This document shows, piece after piece, positions 40,965 to 49,508 of a stretch of 56,970 nucleotides of DNA. Positions within the stretch are counted from its first letter, which is position 1; each line of letters opens with the position of its first letter. Both the position numbers and the translations under genes were made by a program. The stretch covers positions 1 to 56,970 of the forward strand of contig JBJMGI010000034.1 in assembly GCA_045807945.1 (NCBI GenBank). The letters run 5' to 3'. A model generated the notes under the pieces. The model was not told where the DNA came from. It was given only the letters and a program-made list of their open reading frames with translations, and did not search any database. Source of the stretch: CAVQGF01 sp045807945 (GTDB lineage: Bacteria; Acidobacteriota; Terriglobia; Terriglobales; Acidobacteriaceae).

Positions 40965-42485
40965 ATGCCTCTCTTCGCGGCGGTGGACATCGGGGCGAAC
41001 TCCGTGCGACTGAAGATTGCCAGACTCACACGCGGCCGCCTGCGGGTGGAACACGAAGATCGTGAAGTCACACGGCTGGGTGCCTCCGTTTTTCAGACCG
41101 GGGTACTAGCGCCGGAAGCTATGGCGCACACCATCAAGGTGCTGCAACGTTTTCATCGCACCGTTCAGCAGTATGCGTGCGATGCCGTGCGCGTTGTCGC
41201 CACCAGTAGCTTGCGTGATGCCGGCAACAGCCGCAGCTTCATTGAGTGGGCTCGCGCTGCGACGGGATGGCGCGTGGAAGTCATCTCTGGCCTTGAAGAA
41301 GGCCGGCTCATCCATCTCGGCATCGCACTCAACGAAAAGCTGACACATCGCCGCGTGCTCATGGTCGATCTCGGCGGCGGAAGCTGCGAGTTCACCATCT
41401 CCGTGAACGATCACATCAAGAGCATCTCCAGCGTTCCTTTGGGCGCAGTGCGGCTTACGGGCGAGTTCCTGAAGCACGATCCGCCCCGGAAGAAGGAACT
41501 CGCACGCATGCACGAGTTCATCGCCAAAGAATTGAGACGAGTGGAAGATAAGGTGCGCGGTGAGCGCGTGCAGTTAGTGATTGCAACGTCTGGTACCGCC
41601 GCTGCTCTCGCCGCGGCTTCACGCGCCAGCTACGGACGCGAGAACCGGATCGCGACGGTCACCGTGAATGCTACCCGCCGCGTTGCGGAAGAACTCGCGG
41701 AGCAAACCAATAGTGAGCGCGCGGCTATCCAGGGCATCGGGCCGAAGCGCGCGGAGATCATCGTGGCCGGCGCCGCTGTGTTTGCCGAGTTCATGCACCG
41801 CTTCGGCCTGCGTTCGTTCCGCTATTCTCCGCTTGGACTTCGTGACGGTTTACTCGCGGCAATGGCTGCCGACTACGATCGCGGGTCGAAGTCACACCAA
41901 CTCATTGAGACCGACCGCGGTGACGCGCTGCTGGCGATGGCGAGGCGATATCAGGTGGATTTGAAGTACGCAGAGCGCACGCGCGATCTGGCCGTGCAGC
42001 TCTTTCGAGGGCTGAAGCGCTTGCATGGTTTGCCACAGGAGTATGAAGAGCTGCTCGGCGCAGCGGCGATGCTGCACGAAGTGGGTTCCTACTTGAATCG
42101 CGCCGGCGCGCACCGGCACAGCTTCTACATCATTAAGAACTCTGAGATCTTCGGATTCACGCCGGAGCAGCGCAACCTGGTCGCGGTGATCGCGAGGTTC
42201 GTTGGGAAGTCAAAACCTGCGCCAGGCGATCGCTTTATGAAAAATCTTCTGCCCTCGGACATGAAGCCGGTGATCATGTGCAACGCTCTGCTGCGATTGG
42301 CCCGGGCATTGAATCAAGGGAGACGTTCGGCCGTGCCTAGTGTGCGCGGCCGCGTGGGCAAAGATCAGGTGACGCTGTTTGCGCGAGCACGCGGTGGGGC
42401 TGAACTTGAGATGTGGGCTTTGGCGAAAGAGGCGAGTTACTTCCGCTTCGTCTTTGGTCGAGCGCTCTCGGCGGAGACTTCATAA
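40965..42485 (+). CDS. ppx: Exopolyphosphatase / guanosine pentaphosphatase
   Basis: A 506-residue Ppx/GppA enzyme. The actin-like ATPase fold has phosphate 1 AAVDIGANSVRLKIARL, phosphate 2 MVDLGGGSCEFTI, SSVPLGAVRLTGEF and RAEIIVAGAAVF. A C-terminal HD-type domain follows (about 315-506, HEVGSYLNRAGAHRHSFYII) as in long Ppx proteins. It removes terminal phosphate from polyphosphate or pppGpp. It faces the sixA-ppk pair and overlaps sixA by 49 bases at the 3' ends, so synthesis and breakdown genes are clustered but separately transcribed. Confidence 0.93.
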   Translation: MPLFAAVDIGANSVRLKIARLTRGRLRVEHEDREVTRLGASVFQTGVLAPEAMAHTIKVLQRFHRTVQQYACDAVRVVATSSLRDAGNSRSFIEWARAATGWRVEVISGLEEGRLIHLGIALNEKLTHRRVLMVDLGGGSCEFTISVNDHIKSISSVPLGAVRLTGEFLKHDPPRKKELARMHEFIAKELRRVEDKVRGERVQLVIATSGTAAALAAASRASYGRENRIATVTVNATRRVAEELAEQTNSERAAIQGIGPKRAEIIVAGAAVFAEFMHRFGLRSFRYSPLGLRDGLLAAMAADYDRGSKSHQLIETDRGDALLAMARRYQVDLKYAERTRDLAVQLFRGLKRLHGLPQEYEELLGAAAMLHEVGSYLNRAGAHRHSFYIIKNSEIFGFTPEQRNLVAVIARFVGKSKPAPGDRFMKNLLPSDMKPVIMCNALLRLARALNQGRRSAVPSVRGRVGKDQVTLFARARGGAELEMWALAKEASYFRFVFGRALSAETS

Positions 42486-42964
42486 AGCGTCCGAGCGACC
42501 TTTGGGGTCAGCATCCAGTGGAGTTGCGCGCCTTGCGATTCGGCGACCACCTTCGCGATGGAGCCTTTTTTGAAATCGATGCGTGCTTTCCCGCTGGGCG
42601 AGATAGTGCGGGCGAAAAAAGTGCTCTCGCTCGGATTGTGCCCCACGATCATGATGGCTTCGTGGTTCCTGTACTTTTCCATCATCTCGGCGAATTGATT
42701 GAAGGTGCCTTCGGGCCGAAGCGCATCTTCTTTATGCATTTTCCCTTCGAAGCCGATCTCGTTGCCAACCAGCGACGCCGTCTGCAAGGCGCGCTTCAAT
42801 GGACTGGTGGCGATCATATCCACGGTAACATTCAGGGCAGCTAAGGCTTTGCCGATATAGGTGCACTGCCGAATACCTTCTTTGTCGAGGCCTCGTGCTT
42901 CGTCCTTCTTGGGATCGTCGAGGCTCTCGCCCGCACTGGCATGGCGCAAAAAATAGATGATCAT
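42437..42964 (-). CDS. sixA: SixA-like phosphohistidine phosphatase
   Basis: A 175-residue histidine-phosphatase-superfamily enzyme. The catalytic RHA is in FLRHASAGES near residue 8, the second Arg in SPLKRALQTA, and the second His in MIVGHNPSES near 108. SixA removes phosphate from phosphohistidine proteins. Here it is 3 bases downstream of ppk and likely co-transcribed with it, which links it to the polyphosphate module; polyphosphate kinase works through a phosphohistidine. That functional link is inference. The C-terminal ~20 residues are Lys/Arg-rich. The 3' end overlaps ppx by 49 bases. Confidence 0.88.
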   Translation of the reverse strand: MIIYFLRHASAGESLDDPKKDEARGLDKEGIRQCTYIGKALAALNVTVDMIATSPLKRALQTASLVGNEIGFEGKMHKEDALRPEGTFNQFAEMMEKYRNHEAIMIVGHNPSESTFFARTISPSGKARIDFKKGSIAKVVAESQGAQLHWMLTPKVARTLYEVSAESARPKTKRK

Positions 42965-42967
42965 CGG

Positions 42968-45121
42968 TTATGCGGTGGCTTTCTTCACCGTCTTGACCAG
43001 CGGCAGCGAAGGTGCCTGCTTTAGCGCATCGATTGTCTGCTTGCCTTCTGCGAGATCAACCAGGAAATCCTGCGCGCTAAAAGGTGCCGGCCCCGCAGGC
43101 CGCTTCTTGCCGATCGGCGAGCTGCGTACATAGCTTCCGTCCGGCATCATCACGCGGGCCTTGCAGTTGTCGCGGAGATAAGCTTCCAGAATCTCGTCAC
43201 GCACCCGCCGCCGGATCGGTTCCGACCGCAGCGGCACCATCACCTCCACGCGATCGTAGAGATTGCGTGGCATCCAGTCGGCGCTCCCGATGTAGATATC
43301 TTCCTGGCCGCCATTGGCGAAGTAAAAGATGCGGCTGTGCTCCAGGAATCGCCCCACTACGCTTCGGACGCGGATGCGATCGCTCACACCGGTCACCCCG
43401 GCGCGCAGCGCGCACATGCCACGCACGATCAGGTCTATCTCCACTCCGGCTTTCGAGGCGCGATAAAGCGCTTCGATCAGCACCGGATCGGTGAGTGCGT
43501 TCATCTTCGCGATGATGCGTGCCGGTTTTCCCGCACGCGCGTGATCGGTCTCGCGCTGAACGAGTTTGGCGCAACGCGAGGCAAGGTCTAGCGGTGAAAC
43601 TAGCAGCGGCTCATAATGCTTCCCTTCCGCATACGCGGTCAGGTAATTGAAAACGTTGTGTGCCGCTGCCGTGATCTCCTGGTCGGCGGTGATAAGGCTC
43701 AGGTCGGTGTAGAAGCGCGACGTGACCGGGTTGTAATTGCCGGTGCCAAGATGCGCGTAGCTCCGCGTGACGCCATCGGGGTCGTGCCGCACCAGCAGCG
43801 AGATCTTGCAGTGCGTCTTTAGTCCGACCAATCCGTGGAACACCTGTACGCCGGCATCTTCCAGATTCCGCGCCCAGCGGATGTTGGAGGCCTCATCGAA
43901 GCGCGCCTTCACTTCTACGACTACCGTCACTTCCTTTTTCTGTGCCGCTTCGATCAACGCGCGGATGATGGGTGAATCCTCGCTCGTGCGATACAAAGTC
44001 TGCTTGATCGACCGCACACGCGGATCGTCGGCGGCGGCTTGAATGAATTTCACTACAGCGTCGTAGGAATCGAATGGATGATGCAGCAGCACATTGTGAC
44101 TGCGAAGTTCCTCGAACAGGTCCGCAGACTTGCCGGTGAGGTTCAGCTCCTTGGGGACGTAGCTCTTATATTTGTATTCCGCGCGATTGGTCTGCTCGTA
44201 AATATTCATCACCCGCGAGAGGTTCACCGGACCGTCGGTGTGGAAGACCTGCCAGTCATCAAGCTCAAAAGTTCCACGTAAGCGGTCAACGATCTCCGGC
44301 GCGGCGTCGGCCTGTATCTCCAGACGTACGGCATCGCCTTTACGGCGGTTCGCAAGTTCGGAGTGCACCGTCTCCAACAGGTTGCGCGACTCTTCTTCTT
44401 GCAGATAAAGATTGCTATTGCGCGTTAGGCGGAATGCCGCCGCGGAGATGATCTCGAATCCGCGGTACATTTTTTCCGCGTGTGCCAGAACAATATCGGC
44501 CAGGAAGATGTAATCGTCGGTCCCATTGCTCGCAGGTAATCGGACCACACGGGGCAGCACGCGCGGCACGGTGATGACGCCGATGTAGGTCCCGGAGCCA
44601 CGAGGACGCCGGCGGCGCAAGAGAAACGCCACGCACAGAGCTTTATTGATCACACGGGGAAACGGGTGCGCCGGGTCAACTGTGACCGGCGTGAGCAGCG
44701 GATCGACTTCTGAAGCACAGTATTGCTCGACAAATTTCCTTTGCGCGTCGGAGAGGTCATCCAACTCGAGAATCCGGATTCCCCCCGCCGCTAGCGCAGG
44801 GAGCAGCCGCTTGTTCCATGTGCGGTACTGAGCTTCCAGAGAGGCGTGCGTTTCGCGGGAGATGTTTTGCAGCACCTGGCGTGGCGTAAGCCCGTCGGGC
44901 CCCGCGTCGTTATTGCCTTCTTCAATGCGCTGCAGCAGCGCTGCGACTTGGATCTCGAAGAACTCGTCGAGGTTACTGGCTGCGATCGCCAGGAACTTTA
45001 CCCGCTCCAGCAGCGGGTTTCGCTCGTCTTCTGCCTCTTCCAAGACGCGGCCATTGAACGCCAGCCATGAGATCTCGCGATTGACGTAATAAGCCGGCTT
45101 TTCGAGGGATTTTCGTGCCAT
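42968..45121 (-). CDS. ppk: Polyphosphate kinase 1
   Basis: A 717-residue PPK1 that polymerises the ATP gamma-phosphate into polyphosphate. Domains: N-terminal YVNREISWLAFNGRVLEEA; head domain; first catalytic domain with ARFDEASNIRWARNLEDAGV; catalytic His in SYAHLGTGNYNPVTSRFYTD; second domain ending VGRFLEHSRIFYFAN and DWMPRNLYDRVEVM. All signature motifs are intact. GAGG precedes the ATG by 9 bases. The promoter carries three 11-base-phased Pho-type half-sites (45150-45177) and a -10 TAAACT, so it should be induced with the phosphate regulon. Confidence 0.96.
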   Translation of the reverse strand: MARKSLEKPAYYVNREISWLAFNGRVLEEAEDERNPLLERVKFLAIAASNLDEFFEIQVAALLQRIEEGNNDAGPDGLTPRQVLQNISRETHASLEAQYRTWNKRLLPALAAGGIRILELDDLSDAQRKFVEQYCASEVDPLLTPVTVDPAHPFPRVINKALCVAFLLRRRRPRGSGTYIGVITVPRVLPRVVRLPASNGTDDYIFLADIVLAHAEKMYRGFEIISAAAFRLTRNSNLYLQEEESRNLLETVHSELANRRKGDAVRLEIQADAAPEIVDRLRGTFELDDWQVFHTDGPVNLSRVMNIYEQTNRAEYKYKSYVPKELNLTGKSADLFEELRSHNVLLHHPFDSYDAVVKFIQAAADDPRVRSIKQTLYRTSEDSPIIRALIEAAQKKEVTVVVEVKARFDEASNIRWARNLEDAGVQVFHGLVGLKTHCKISLLVRHDPDGVTRSYAHLGTGNYNPVTSRFYTDLSLITADQEITAAAHNVFNYLTAYAEGKHYEPLLVSPLDLASRCAKLVQRETDHARAGKPARIIAKMNALTDPVLIEALYRASKAGVEIDLIVRGMCALRAGVTGVSDRIRVRSVVGRFLEHSRIFYFANGGQEDIYIGSADWMPRNLYDRVEVMVPLRSEPIRRRVRDEILEAYLRDNCKARVMMPDGSYVRSSPIGKKRPAGPAPFSAQDFLVDLAEGKQTIDALKQAPSLPLVKTVKKATA

Positions 45122-45134
45122 GGCCAGGAGCCTC

Positions 45135-45177
45135 AGTTTAGCCGAAGAATGTTAAGGGAGTGTTAAACCGGGGTCAA
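45135..45177 (-). promoter_or_regulatory. Pho-type operator array and -10 of ppk
   Basis: Minus strand: TTGACC (45172-45177), TTAACA (45161-45166) and TTAACA (45150-45155), each separated by 5 bases, then 9 bases and -10 TAAACT (45135-45140). Three half-sites with an 11-base period. Confidence 0.75.
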
Positions 45178-45266
45178 CCAGAGTAGCACGGCATACCTTT
45201 CTCCCATTTGAGCACTACTTGGCCTAGGTTAAAAATCTGTGGAAGCGCGCTTAATCCTCAGTAAAA

Positions 45267-45296
45267 ATCACAGTTTTGAAGTAAACGCCCTATAGT
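45267..45296 (+). promoter_or_regulatory. Promoter of the metallophosphoesterase gene
   Basis: TATAGT (45291-45296) with ATCACA (45267-45272) 18 bases upstream. Predicted start near 45303, followed by the AGGAG site at 45337-45341. No Pho-type array in this orientation was found. Confidence 0.4.
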
Positions 45297-45347
45297 CGCG
45301 GACTATCCGGCGACGGTACTCTCCTTGCACTTACCGAGGAGAGAATC

Positions 45348-46802
45348 TTGCATCGTTTGCTGATCTTCGTGCTGACCTTAACGACGGCTTTCACGTTCGC
45401 GCAAGCGCCGGCCGACCAGTTCACCATCGTCGCACTCCCTGACACGCAGATCTATGCGAAGTCGTACCCGGAGATCTTTGCCAGCCAAACGCAGTGGATC
45501 GCCGACCACGTGCAGGACCAAAATATAAAACTGGTGGTCGGCTTGGGCGACATCGTGGACGCGGGCGGCAACCTGGTTCAATGGCAAACGGCGGTGTCGG
45601 CTTACAGCGTGTTGCAGGGCAAAGTCCCTTACATGGTCACGATCGGCAACCACGATTATGACCAGAACAATCCTGCCGGGCGAACCGGCGCCACCAAGAA
45701 CTTCAACGCCAACTTCGGGCCACAGTACTACGCGAACAGTCCGTGGTATCAAGGGAGCTATCCTGCCGGCAGCAACGAGAATTTTTATAGCGTCGTGAAC
45801 ATGAATGGAACGAACTACCTGGTGCTGATGTTGGAATTCGATGCGAGAGACGTAGCGTTGAACTGGGCCTCAGGCGTGATGGCCGCGCACCCCACGATGG
45901 AAGCCATCGTCGTTACTCATAGCTTCACATACTCCGACAACACGCGCCTCTCGCGTTGCGATCCGAACAGCGCCGGTTCTTTCGGTATCTCGCAGGACAA
46001 CGATGGCGAGGACATGTGGTGGAAGTTCGTCCGCAAGTATCCGAACATTCGCATGGTCTTGAGCGGACACGTGGTTCAAGGCGACGGTACAGGACGCCGC
46101 GCCGACCTTGGCGACAAGGGCAACCTTGTGAATCAGATCCTCGCTGACTACCAGTCCTTCCCGCTCGGTGGTGCAGGATATCTCCGCATAATTAAGATCA
46201 CTCCATCCCTCAACCAGGTACAGGTCACAACCTATTCGCCTTATCTCGACGCGTACAAGACAGATGCAAACAATCAATTCACGGTTCCCTATAAGACCAC
46301 CGGCATGCCGATGGCCGGCACGGTCACCGGAGTGGTGAAGAACGCCAGCACTTGCGCCCTCATGCCCAACTTCGCGATCACTGCCGGCGGGCAAACTGTC
46401 ACCACGAACGCTAATGGCGCATTCACGTTGCCAGCTGCTGCGACACAAAGTTACAGCCTAGGAGTTGCGCGCCAGGGCTGGATCAGCGAATCCAAATCCG
46501 CCACCGCGACTCCGGTGGATCCCTCGCCTGCCAAGATCTTCACCGCCACAGGCGGGCGGGTGGGCGGATGGATCCGCACCACTGCCGGGGTGCCCATCAG
46601 TGGCGCTACGGTGACTTTCTCGGGTGGAGCCTTGCGGATCACAAAATCGGTGAAGGACAATTCGCTGGGAAATTACTCGTCGAACTGGATCCCGGTCGGC
46701 AAGTACTCGATGACAATCTCCGCGAGTGGACACGTTACGCAAAAGACGAGCGTCACGCTTACTACCGGAATCACAAGCACCCTGAACATCACGCTGCAGT
46801 GA
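45348..46802 (+). CDS. Secreted calcineurin-like metallophosphoesterase
   Basis: A 484-residue exported protein with a signal peptide (about 1-19). The phosphoesterase domain (about 22-290) shows VALPDTQIYA (Asp; the usual DxH reads DTQ), VVGLGDIVDAGG, VTIGNHDYD, VVTHSFTYSD and VLSGHVVQ, so most metal ligands are present. Two beta-sandwich domains of the carboxypeptidase-regulatory type follow (AGTVTGVVKNASTCAL; GGRVGGWIRTTAGVPISGAT). The TTG start has AGGAG 6 bases upstream and no better ATG. Convergent with the orphan receiver gene, stops adjacent. Extracellular phosphate release is a context-based guess. Confidence 0.85.
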   Translation: MHRLLIFVLTLTTAFTFAQAPADQFTIVALPDTQIYAKSYPEIFASQTQWIADHVQDQNIKLVVGLGDIVDAGGNLVQWQTAVSAYSVLQGKVPYMVTIGNHDYDQNNPAGRTGATKNFNANFGPQYYANSPWYQGSYPAGSNENFYSVVNMNGTNYLVLMLEFDARDVALNWASGVMAAHPTMEAIVVTHSFTYSDNTRLSRCDPNSAGSFGISQDNDGEDMWWKFVRKYPNIRMVLSGHVVQGDGTGRRADLGDKGNLVNQILADYQSFPLGGAGYLRIIKITPSLNQVQVTTYSPYLDAYKTDANNQFTVPYKTTGMPMAGTVTGVVKNASTCALMPNFAITAGGQTVTTNANGAFTLPAAATQSYSLGVARQGWISESKSATATPVDPSPAKIFTATGGRVGGWIRTTAGVPISGATVTFSGGALRITKSVKDNSLGNYSSNWIPVGKYSMTISASGHVTQKTSVTLTTGITSTLNITLQ

Positions 46803-47165
46803 TCAGCCGGCGAGCGGGGCCGCTACCAACAATTCACGGATGAATCCGAAAAACTCGTTCGCGCCGATGGGCTTTTGCAAGTAAAGATCGGCCTGCTTGC
46901 AGAAGCTCTCGGCAAATCCATCTGCACTACCCGAGATCACCATCACTGGGATCTTCTTCTTGCGTGCGGAACTGATCAGCGGGGCTGCGTCGTCTTTGCC
47001 AAGGCTCCAGTCGGTGATCAAGACCTGAAGGTCCCGCTCTTCCAGATGCTCCATGCCGTCAGGAACGTTTGATGCCATAAGCACATCGTGTCCGAAGCCG
47101 CGGATCACCTTGCCGTAAAGACTGAGCAGGTCGGCGTCGTCTTCTACGCACAGTATGCGTGCCAT
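46803..47165 (-). CDS. Orphan single-domain response regulator receiver
   Basis: A 120-residue CheY-like receiver with no output domain. The acidic pair Asp9-Asp10 (VEDDADLL), the phospho-acceptor Asp52 (LITDWSL), Ser79 (VISGSAD) and Lys98 (LQKPI) are all present. It sits downstream of phoU2 with its own promoter: four 11-base-phased half-sites at 47209-47247 partly inside the phoU2 3' end. A receiver under Pho-type control could be phosphorylated by PhoR or regulate PhoU signalling; neither is shown. CACTT-rich leader with a GAGG site precedes the ATG. Confidence 0.9.
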   Translation of the reverse strand: MARILCVEDDADLLSLYGKVIRGFGHDVLMASNVPDGMEHLEERDLQVLITDWSLGKDDAAPLISSARKKKIPVMVISGSADGFAESFCKQADLYLQKPIGANEFFGFIRELLVAAPLAG

Positions 47166-47192
47166 AAGTGCACCTCTATCCTTTTAGATTCG

Positions 47193-47247
47193 AGCGTACG
47201 CCCGCCTGGGTTAGAGCACGGTTAACTGTCGGTTAAGAGAAGATGAA
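47193..47247 (-). promoter_or_regulatory. Pho-type operator array (four half-sites) and -10 of the receiver gene
   Basis: Minus strand: TTCATC (47242-47247), TTAACC (47231-47236), TTAACC (47220-47225) and CTAACC (47209-47214), each spaced exactly 11, then 10 bases to a weak -10 TACGCT (47193-47198). Most of the array lies in the last codons of phoU2. Confidence 0.7.
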
Positions 47248-47999
47248 ATTTCCGAGAAGGCGCTTACTGCCTTCAGAGGGGTGCGGCTGCCGCGGCGCAG
47301 ATGCTCGAGATACCGCTCTTCGTCGGGCTTGTCGTAGTTGCGTAGCAGGTGCCGCATGGTGTGGCCGCTGAGCAGGTGGCAGACTTCTTCGGCCACGTTC
47401 TTCGCATGATCTCCGGCGCGCTCGATCGCCTGCGCCATCAGCAGCACGTGCGCTGAATGATTTCCCGCAACTCCGCCCTGGTTCTCAAGATGGCGTATGA
47501 AGATCAGGTTGCGGCGGCGGTCGATCTCCGAATCGGCGCGGAATACCCAGATCGCGCGGTCCAGATCTTGCAGCGAGAACGCCTGGTAGACCTCGAGCAG
47601 CATCTTCTGCAGCGTAGTAGCCATCCAGGTGAGGTCTTTCATGTCTTCCGTCGGGATCTGCGTCCCGATGCCACGCACGCGGCCCACGAACGACCACAGC
47701 AGGTCGCCGATACGCTCCAGGTAGATCATGAACTTCAGGCAGCAGAGCAGCTCACGCGCTTCAGGTTCCGAGACTTGCGTGAGCGCCGACGCGATCTTCT
47801 CGTCGAGCTCCTGGTCGAGCGCGTCGAGTTGTTTTTCACATTCAGAAACTGCACGGAAGCTTGCAGGAGAGGGATCGCACAACGCGGAGATCGCGTTGTC
47901 TACGGCGGTTTGCGCAACGGCGCAAGCGCGCTGCGTGATTCCGATGATGCGCGCGCGGGTCTCCGTTTCCGGAGAGACTAATTTAGGGACTGACACCAT
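47211..47999 (-). CDS. PhoU-domain protein, second paralogue
   Basis: A 262-residue helical protein with two PhoU domains (ALDQELDEKIASALTQVSEPEARELLCCLKFMIYLERIGD and ALVLLMAQAIERAGDHAKNVAEEV-like segments). It differs from the PhoU upstream by ~40 extra residues at the N-terminus and C-terminus. PhoU proteins bind metal clusters and modulate PhoR through the Pst transporter. The ATG at 47999 has AGGAG 5 bases upstream; the GTG at 48005 overlaps that spacing and is less likely. It has its own four-half-site operator array, separating it from pst-phoU. Its end is overlapped by the receiver gene's operator. Confidence 0.88.
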   Translation of the reverse strand: MVSVPKLVSPETETRARIIGITQRACAVAQTAVDNAISALCDPSPASFRAVSECEKQLDALDQELDEKIASALTQVSEPEARELLCCLKFMIYLERIGDLLWSFVGRVRGIGTQIPTEDMKDLTWMATTLQKMLLEVYQAFSLQDLDRAIWVFRADSEIDRRRNLIFIRHLENQGGVAGNHSAHVLLMAQAIERAGDHAKNVAEEVCHLLSGHTMRHLLRNYDKPDEERYLEHLRRGSRTPLKAVSAFSEISSSLNRQLTVL

Positions 48000-48015
48000 A
48001 TACACTCCTGCCCCT

Positions 48016-48070
48016 ATTTGAGCGCACCGGCGGTTAACAAATTGTAAACAGGGTGTGAAAGTTCGGTGAA
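48016..48070 (-). promoter_or_regulatory. Pho-type operator array (four half-sites) and -10 of the second phoU
   Basis: Minus strand: TTCACC (48065-48070), TTCACA (48054-48059), TTTACA (48043-48048) and TTAACC (48032-48037), exact 11-base period, then 10 bases and -10 TCAAAT (48016-48021). This is the most regular array in the window. Confidence 0.8.
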
Positions 48071-48075
48071 TCCGC

Positions 48076-48750
48076 CTAATCGGAGGCCGCGTGGTTGGCG
48101 TTGTGGCGGATATCTGCCCCGCGAACCCAGAAGATCACGTCTTCCGCGATGTTCGTCGCGTGGTCAGCAACACGCTCCAGGTTGCGCGAGATGAGCAGTA
48201 CGTCGAGGGCTTGGTCGGTGATCTCCGGCTGCTGGTGCATCTTGTTCACCAGCACAGCGTAGAACTCGTCGTCCATGCGGTCCACGATGTCATCCATCTT
48301 CAGCACTGCTTCCGCGAGTTCGGCTTTCTCTTCGAGAAACGACTCGAGTGCGCGGCGAACCATACCAGCAACGGTCGCCGCCATACGCGGAACGTCCACC
48401 GGAAGCTCCGCCGGTGGCAGCTTCACGATGTTGATCACGCGCTCGGCGATGTTCACTGCCTGGTCGCCTACGCGTTCCAGGTCAGCATTGATCTTCATCA
48501 CGGCGGTGATGAAGCGGAGGTCCACCGCCATGGGCTGCTGCATGGCGAGCAAGTCGAGCGCCAGCTCGTCGATCTCGCGCTCGATGGCGTTGATGGCCTT
48601 CTCGCCTTGGAAAACCTGTTGGCACAACTTGAGGTCGCGGCGGCGATAGGCGTCCACAGCCGTGTCCACGGCCTTCTCCGCCATGCCGCCCATAGCGAGT
48701 AGCTTGTGCTTCAGCTCTTCTAGTCCTTGATGAAACCGCGTGCGCGTCAT
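48076..48750 (-). CDS. phoU: PhoU phosphate-signalling protein
   Basis: A 224-residue protein of two three-helix PhoU repeats. Metal-binding motifs are LDLLAMQQPMAVDLRFITAVMKINADLERVGDQAVNIAE and VLLISRNLERVADHATNIAEDVIFW, each with the E-R-x-(G/A)-D pattern. PhoU represses the Pho response when Pi is plentiful, by linking the Pst transporter to PhoR. The ATG overlaps the pstB stop by 4 bases, so it is the last gene of pstC-pstA-pstB-phoU. Confidence 0.95.
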   Translation of the reverse strand: MTRTRFHQGLEELKHKLLAMGGMAEKAVDTAVDAYRRRDLKLCQQVFQGEKAINAIEREIDELALDLLAMQQPMAVDLRFITAVMKINADLERVGDQAVNIAERVINIVKLPPAELPVDVPRMAATVAGMVRRALESFLEEKAELAEAVLKMDDIVDRMDDEFYAVLVNKMHQQPEITDQALDVLLISRNLERVADHATNIAEDVIFWVRGADIRHNANHAASD

Positions 48751-49508
48751 CCAAACCTTCCTGTGATGTAGTCTTCGGTGCGTTTGTCCGCAGGCGTAGT
48801 GAAGATAGACGACGTCTTATCGTATTCGATCAGTGAGCCCATCAGAAAGAACGCGGTGAACTCGGCCACGCGCGCGGCCTGCTGCATGTTGTGGGTCACA
48901 ATGACGACAGTGTAGTTCTCTTTCAGCTCGAAGATAAGGTCTTCGATCTTGGCCGTGGAAATGGGATCGAGCGCCGAGCAAGGCTCATCCATCAGCAGCA
49001 CTTCCGGATCGACTGCCAGCGCGCGAGCGATACACAGCCGCTGCTGCTGACCCCCCGAAAGCGAGGCCCCGGACTTTTTCTTTACTACGTCTTTCACTTC
49101 ATCCCACAACGCTGATTTGCGCAGCGACGTTTCCACCACTTCGTCCATCTGCTTTCTGTCGTTGAAGCCGTTCAGCTTCAGCCCGGAGGCAACGTTGTCG
49201 TAGATGGTCATGGTCGGGAACGGATTGGGCTTCTGAAAGACCATGCCTATACGACGGCGTATTTCGACCGGAGTTGTCCCTTTGCCGTAGATATCGGTGT
49301 CGCCGATCTTGACCTTTCCTTCCGCGCGCGCAATCGGGTTGGTCTCGTGCATGCGGTTCAGGCAGCGAATGAACGTGGACTTGCCGCATCCTGATGGTCC
49401 AATGATCGCCGTCGCATGGTTCGCATTCACGGCGAGGTCGATCCCGTGCAGCGCCTGCGTGTTCCCGAAGAACGCGTTCAGCTTTTCTACTTTGATCCCT
49501 GCACCCAT
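48747..49508 (-). CDS. pstB: Phosphate ABC transporter ATPase
   Basis: A 253-residue ATPase that powers the Pst phosphate importer. Walker A is IGPSGCGKST near 38, Q-loop MVFQKPNPFP, signature SLSGGQQQRLCIARAL near 150 and Walker B VLLMDEPCSALDPIST, the wording typical of PstB. It lies immediately after pstA (stops and starts adjacent) and overlaps phoU by 4 bases. Confidence 0.97.
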   Translation of the reverse strand: MGAGIKVEKLNAFFGNTQALHGIDLAVNANHATAIIGPSGCGKSTFIRCLNRMHETNPIARAEGKVKIGDTDIYGKGTTPVEIRRRIGMVFQKPNPFPTMTIYDNVASGLKLNGFNDRKQMDEVVETSLRKSALWDEVKDVVKKKSGASLSGGQQQRLCIARALAVDPEVLLMDEPCSALDPISTAKIEDLIFELKENYTVVIVTHNMQQAARVAEFTAFFLMGSLIEYDKTSSIFTTPADKRTEDYITGRFG

